NCBI GenBank assembly: GCA_026004875.1
Contig: BPJZ01000006.1
Span: 62,001 to 126,000, forward strand
DNA: 64,000 bases
Reading direction: 5' to 3'
From: Candidatus Poribacteria bacterium
GTDB taxonomy: Bacteria > Poribacteria > WGA-4E > GCA-2687025
Made by a program: the position numbers and the translations under genes. A model generated the notes under the pieces. The model made no database searches. It had not been told where the DNA came from and saw only the letters and a program-made list of their open reading frames with translations. Positions 61,013 through 64,000 of this stretch are shown piece after piece; within the stretch, counting starts at the first letter, position 1; each line of letters begins with the position of its first letter.

Positions 61013-61531
61013 CTAGCGGTAGGCCATGTATTCGGGATTGAGGTCCATGCGCGGCTCATGGCTGAGCAGCCGTTCTTTGTCGAAGATGAAGTCCTCGCGT
61101 CGTCCGAAGACCGGCACCGTGACGTTGGTGTCCATCCGGATCGCGTCCTCCGGGCAGGCTTCAACGCACATCCCACAGAAGATGCACCGCAGCTCGTTGA
61201 TCTCAAAGATAGCGGGCATCTTCTCCCGGTCGGTCCACTCCGGGGGCGTCGGTTGAGCAACGATCGTGATGCATTCCGCTGGGCAGGCCGTCGCACACAT
61301 AAAACAGGCAACGCACTTGACCCGTCCCTGCGGGTCCTTGGTAAGCCGGTGCATTCCCCGGTATCGCTCCGGATTGGGCCGCTGGTGTTCCGGTCGCACC
61401 TCCGGATACTCGACGGTAAACTTCTTGCGTGGTAGGTGCTTGAGCGTCGTGGCCAGGCCCCGGAACACCTCCGGGATGTACAGCCGCTCCCACCAGCTCA
61501 TCTCGTGAGTTGTGGGTTTGGTCTTCTCCAC
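61013..61531 (-). CDS. nuoI: NADH-quinone oxidoreductase subunit I (NuoI), copy 2
   Basis: 172 residues from a GTG with AGGAGG six bases upstream. An N-terminal segment (LYIPEVFRGLATTLKHL) and PERYRGMHRLTKDPQGRVKC precede two [4Fe-4S] motifs, CVACFMCATACPAECI and CIFCGMCVEACPEDAI. It is clearly a NuoI paralogue and differs considerably from copy 1 at 57763-58281. The second NuoI could belong to a different complex I or to a membrane hydrogenase. moaA follows on the same strand. Confidence 0.9.
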   Translation of the reverse strand: MEKTKPTTHEMSWWERLYIPEVFRGLATTLKHLPRKKFTVEYPEVRPEHQRPNPERYRGMHRLTKDPQGRVKCVACFMCATACPAECITIVAQPTPPEWTDREKMPAIFEINELRCIFCGMCVEACPEDAIRMDTNVTVPVFGRREDFIFDKERLLSHEPRMDLNPEYMAYR

Positions 61532-61570
61532 GGGAATCCTCCTCGTGTTCGGGAGAGCAGTTCGCTCCTC

Positions 61571-62788
61571 TCAATATAGTCCGTACTGAAAGAGCGTGTC
61601 CAGCGCGGCGACCAGGTTCTCTGGCGGAACCTCCGGCTCCACAACCGGATAGGGGGCCCAGAGAAATCCCCCCGAGGGCGCCCAGATGTCCAACGTGCGC
61701 TTGACCTGGTCGGCGGCCTGCTCCTGGCTGCCTCGGAGAAACTCCTTGGGCTCGTAGTCGCCTCCACCGACAAAGGTCAGCGTTCCCCCGAACTCGCGCT
61801 TGAGAAACTCCATCGTCTCATCAACGATCCGTTCGGGAACCAACGGTAACAGCTCGACGCCGATCTCGATCAGCTCCTGGACGTGGGTGAAGTGATAGCT
61901 CCGGGCAAAGAGAAAACACTTCGACTCCGGGAACCACTCTTTAAGAGGCTCAAGCAGGCGTCGCCAGAAGGGCTTCACGTGGCGGCGGAAAAGCTCCAGA
62001 TCAACGGGGAGCTCCTCGAACAGATCCAGGCACTCGGTCTCTACTAGCAGCGTCGGCGGCTCTGCCTGAGCGCTAAGCTCCTGTCGTCGCGTCTCCCAGT
62101 AGCGTAGCTTACTCTCCAAAAGGCGCTCGGCCAGCGCTTCAAAGAAGCCCTCCTGCGCCATCCAGTCCCGAAAGACGCGGCGAGGCCCCAACAACAGCCG
62201 TCCCGTCTCCAAAAATCCGCGCCCCCATCCACCTAAGATGGTCGCGCGCTCCGCGTCCGGACGGAACGGCTCCCATTGCCGCTCGTCGCTTGGATCGGGA
62301 AAGGGGAAGCTCTCCACCTCTTGGAGCGATTCGGCCTCGGCCAAGGGCGGCTCCGCAGGACGGAAACAGGACTCCCCTTCGGTCCGTTCCCAGAGAACTC
62401 CCCACCCGTCCCGTGCCGTCTCCTGAATCCGGGCCGGTTGGGTTTCCGTTGGGGGGAGTAGGTGATGCTCGATCTGCCACTCGTAGCGCTCTTCAAGCTC
62501 TTCCTCTTCGTCCTCGGGGAGCAGGGGAGCCAACGTCGGCCTGAACCCGACCAGGTCGGGGGGATACCGCTCTAGAAACGCCGGATGCGGCTGAGCAATG
62601 CGGAAGAGCGGGTCAAGGGGCTGCTCGGTTCGTTCATCCAGCTCCCAGAACCGCAACAGGGCGTCCTGAGTCTCGATGCGCAGGCCGGTCTGACCGGTAG
62701 CGCACAGGTCCCAGGGAACTCGATCCGGCTCCTGATGGGCCAGAGCTGCTAGCACCCGTTCGCGACCGCTCAACTCCGGCTTTGCCAT
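61571..62788 (-). CDS. Uroporphyrinogen decarboxylase-like (URO-D) domain protein
   Basis: 405 residues with the URO-D TIM barrel as found in corrinoid-dependent methyltransferases and many uncharacterised proteins. The N-terminus is SGRERVLAALAHQEPDRVPWD, typical of this subgroup; the RQAGRY motif of HemE is absent, so it is not a haem-synthesis enzyme. No HxH-C zinc site of MtaA type is obvious. The middle is unusually acidic (EDEEEELEERYEW). The substrate is unknown. The ATG has AAGG just upstream. It lies between the second nuoI and the NHL-type gene on the minus strand. Confidence 0.8.
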   Translation of the reverse strand: MAKPELSGRERVLAALAHQEPDRVPWDLCATGQTGLRIETQDALLRFWELDERTEQPLDPLFRIAQPHPAFLERYPPDLVGFRPTLAPLLPEDEEEELEERYEWQIEHHLLPPTETQPARIQETARDGWGVLWERTEGESCFRPAEPPLAEAESLQEVESFPFPDPSDERQWEPFRPDAERATILGGWGRGFLETGRLLLGPRRVFRDWMAQEGFFEALAERLLESKLRYWETRRQELSAQAEPPTLLVETECLDLFEELPVDLELFRRHVKPFWRRLLEPLKEWFPESKCFLFARSYHFTHVQELIEIGVELLPLVPERIVDETMEFLKREFGGTLTFVGGGDYEPKEFLRGSQEQAADQVKRTLDIWAPSGGFLWAPYPVVEPEVPPENLVAALDTLFQYGLY

Positions 62789-62800
62789 CCTTGCGCTGTC

Positions 62801-64000
62801 CTAGGGTTTCCAGCGGTAGACCAGAATCTTCGCCTTCCAGTCGTCCTCTACAAAGATAACGTACTCTCCGTTGCTCCGGCGAACCGCGCGATACCCATAG
62901 GGGATGTCTACCCATCCGATTCGTCCGATCGTCTCGGGGGGATGCATGTCGAGGAGGTGCTCACCGGTCTCACGGTCGTAGACGTGAAGAAAACCGCCCC
63001 GGAAGGTCTCGCCCAAAAAGACGAAGTCTCCAGCGACGCAGACCGATTGAATCACAACGGCCGGGTCGGCCTCGGCGTCCCACGGCGAGAGGATCGTCCA
63101 GCGCAGGGAGCGTTCGGGGGTGCTCCAGCGGTCGTAGCGGGCCACCACCTTTCCCGCCTCCTTCCAGTGGCCGTCATAGGGGTGCTCCGGCGTCCAGCCT
63201 GCGAGAAAGAGCGTGTCCGTCTCCGGCTCGTAGTAGAGGCGTCGAATATCGGTGAAGGGCGCTGGAGGCGGATAGGTCTCCATCTGCTCGTAGTTCCAAA
63301 TCGGGTTCCCGGCGGCGTCCAGCCCCTGGAAGCGGAAGCGTCGGATGCCCTCTCGCTGGGTCGCCTGCCAGAGGTCCCCGCGTGCGTCGATCTCAATTGC
63401 CCACGTAGCGGGGCTGTCTTCGCCGCCACGAGTAGCGTATTCGTCGGGATCGAAGGCCCCGTTTCCGTTGGCGTCTCGCCAGAGCCATTCCCCGCGCTCC
63501 GGTTGGTGGGGCGGCCAGCCGTCCCGGTCCTGGCGGCGGGCCGAGAACAGCACCGACGGAATCACCGTCTCCGTTTCCGGGTCGTCGGGGAACCGGTAAA
63601 GCTGCAAGAGAGTCTCCATGTGCATCGTGTTCACGACGAGAAAACGTCTCCCGCCGATCCATCGGACCTGTCCCCCTGCCGACCAGACGTGGAGACGAGG
63701 ATCTTGGGGGGTACCGATACCGATCCACCGTGAAGCCGCGGTACTCCCAGGAGAGCCCCTCCGGAGCGTCCCAGTCTACGCGGAGGTGTTCCTCTTTGGT
63801 GTACACGTCCTCCTCGGAGCGGAGGTCCAGATCGGCACAATCTACAAAGTGAATCCCTAACAGCTGCCAGCGCAATGAACGGTCGGGGCCGTAGCACTCC
63901 AAGACGGTGCCGCCTCCGCCGGTGCTGCCGTCAGAGGCGACGTAGAGGTTTCCTTCAGCGTCGAGTCCGACTCCTTTAGGGTCGTGAAACCGCCAAGGGC
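62801..64000 (-). CDS. NHL/beta-propeller-type protein, partial, one frameshift
   Basis: The gene enters the window from beyond 64000 and stops at 62801. Its first visible residues, RFHDPKGVGLDAEGNLYVASDG, are a typical NHL repeat strand. Further blades continue (ATWAIEIDARGDLWQATQ, IQSVCVAGDFVFLGETF), and there is one EF-hand-like loop, DANGNGAFDPDEY. At a C-run near 63711 the frame changes: RYRYP in one frame continues as QDPRLHVWSAGGQVRW in the other. It is probably secreted, like the FG-GAP and Ycf48-type proteins elsewhere in the window, but its N-terminus is not visible. Confidence 0.72.

Overview
The window is about 60% GC and gene-dense on both strands. It looks like the genome of an uncultivated bacterium with a Gram-negative-type envelope: there are outer-membrane beta-barrel proteins, several lipobox lipoproteins, signal peptides and complex I subunits. 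The family mix (LamG, CBM9-like and UnbV/FG-GAP secreted proteins, Gfo/Idh/MocA oxidoreductases, a PmoA-like protein, Ycf48-type propellers) suggests a Poribacteria/Planctomycetes/Acidobacteria-like lineage. Three secreted proteins also share a C-terminal tail of the form VxPxGKLxxxWxAxK, which I recall mainly from Poribacteria. That placement is inference; the window has no rRNA, tRNA or ribosomal-protein set to settle it.

Layout. 0-4.2 kb, minus strand: two translationally coupled secreted beta-sandwich proteins and a multi-PAS histidine kinase broken by three frameshifts. 4.4-12.7 kb: a sugar-oriented patchwork (membrane protein, broken Gfo/Idh/MocA dehydrogenase, glycerophosphodiesterase, PmoA-like protein, integrase relic, aldose epimerase, amidohydrolase, methylglyoxal synthase, M14 peptidase, BsuPI-like secreted protein). 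12.7-15.9 kb, minus: YkgJ-type Cys-rich protein, ferredoxin-NADP reductase, a membrane coiled-coil protein and a second Gfo/Idh/MocA dehydrogenase. 16.1-20.8 kb, plus: a copper-handling operon (secreted Cys protein, Met/Gly-repeat Spy-like protein, SHOCT membrane protein, second membrane protein, CopZ-like chaperone, CopA ATPase). 21-30 kb, plus: PorV-like barrel, 771-aa outer-membrane protein and a 1905-aa surface protein with eight repeated domains. 30-35.6 kb: FkbM methyltransferase, a 1235-aa Ycf48-type propeller lipoprotein and a TPR protein. 35.7-41.5 kb: FGGY sugar kinase with a palindromic promoter, rpmB, D,D-carboxypeptidase, pentapeptide lipoprotein and a frameshifted large hypothetical protein. 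41.56-42.16 kb: a non-coding array of eleven G/C hairpins. 42.2-46.1 kb: YprB-like nuclease, FetAB exporter, DUF4126 protein, phosphofructokinase. 46.3-55.5 kb, plus: LamG protein, GlcF-like Fe-S protein, two small proteins, tsaD-tsaC-rpiB, UnbV/FG-GAP lipoprotein, UPF0047, glycosyltransferase and broken methyltransferase. 55.4-64 kb, minus: class II aldolase with a C-terminal tail, endonuclease IV, DUF309, NuoI, ThiC, MoaA, a second NuoI, a UROD-like protein and a partial NHL-type secreted protein.

Two cautions apply. About ten genes carry one or more single-base frameshifts, many near homopolymers, so much of the apparent gene decay may be sequencing error. Starts were chosen by ribosome-binding site where one was visible and often differ from the longest open frame.
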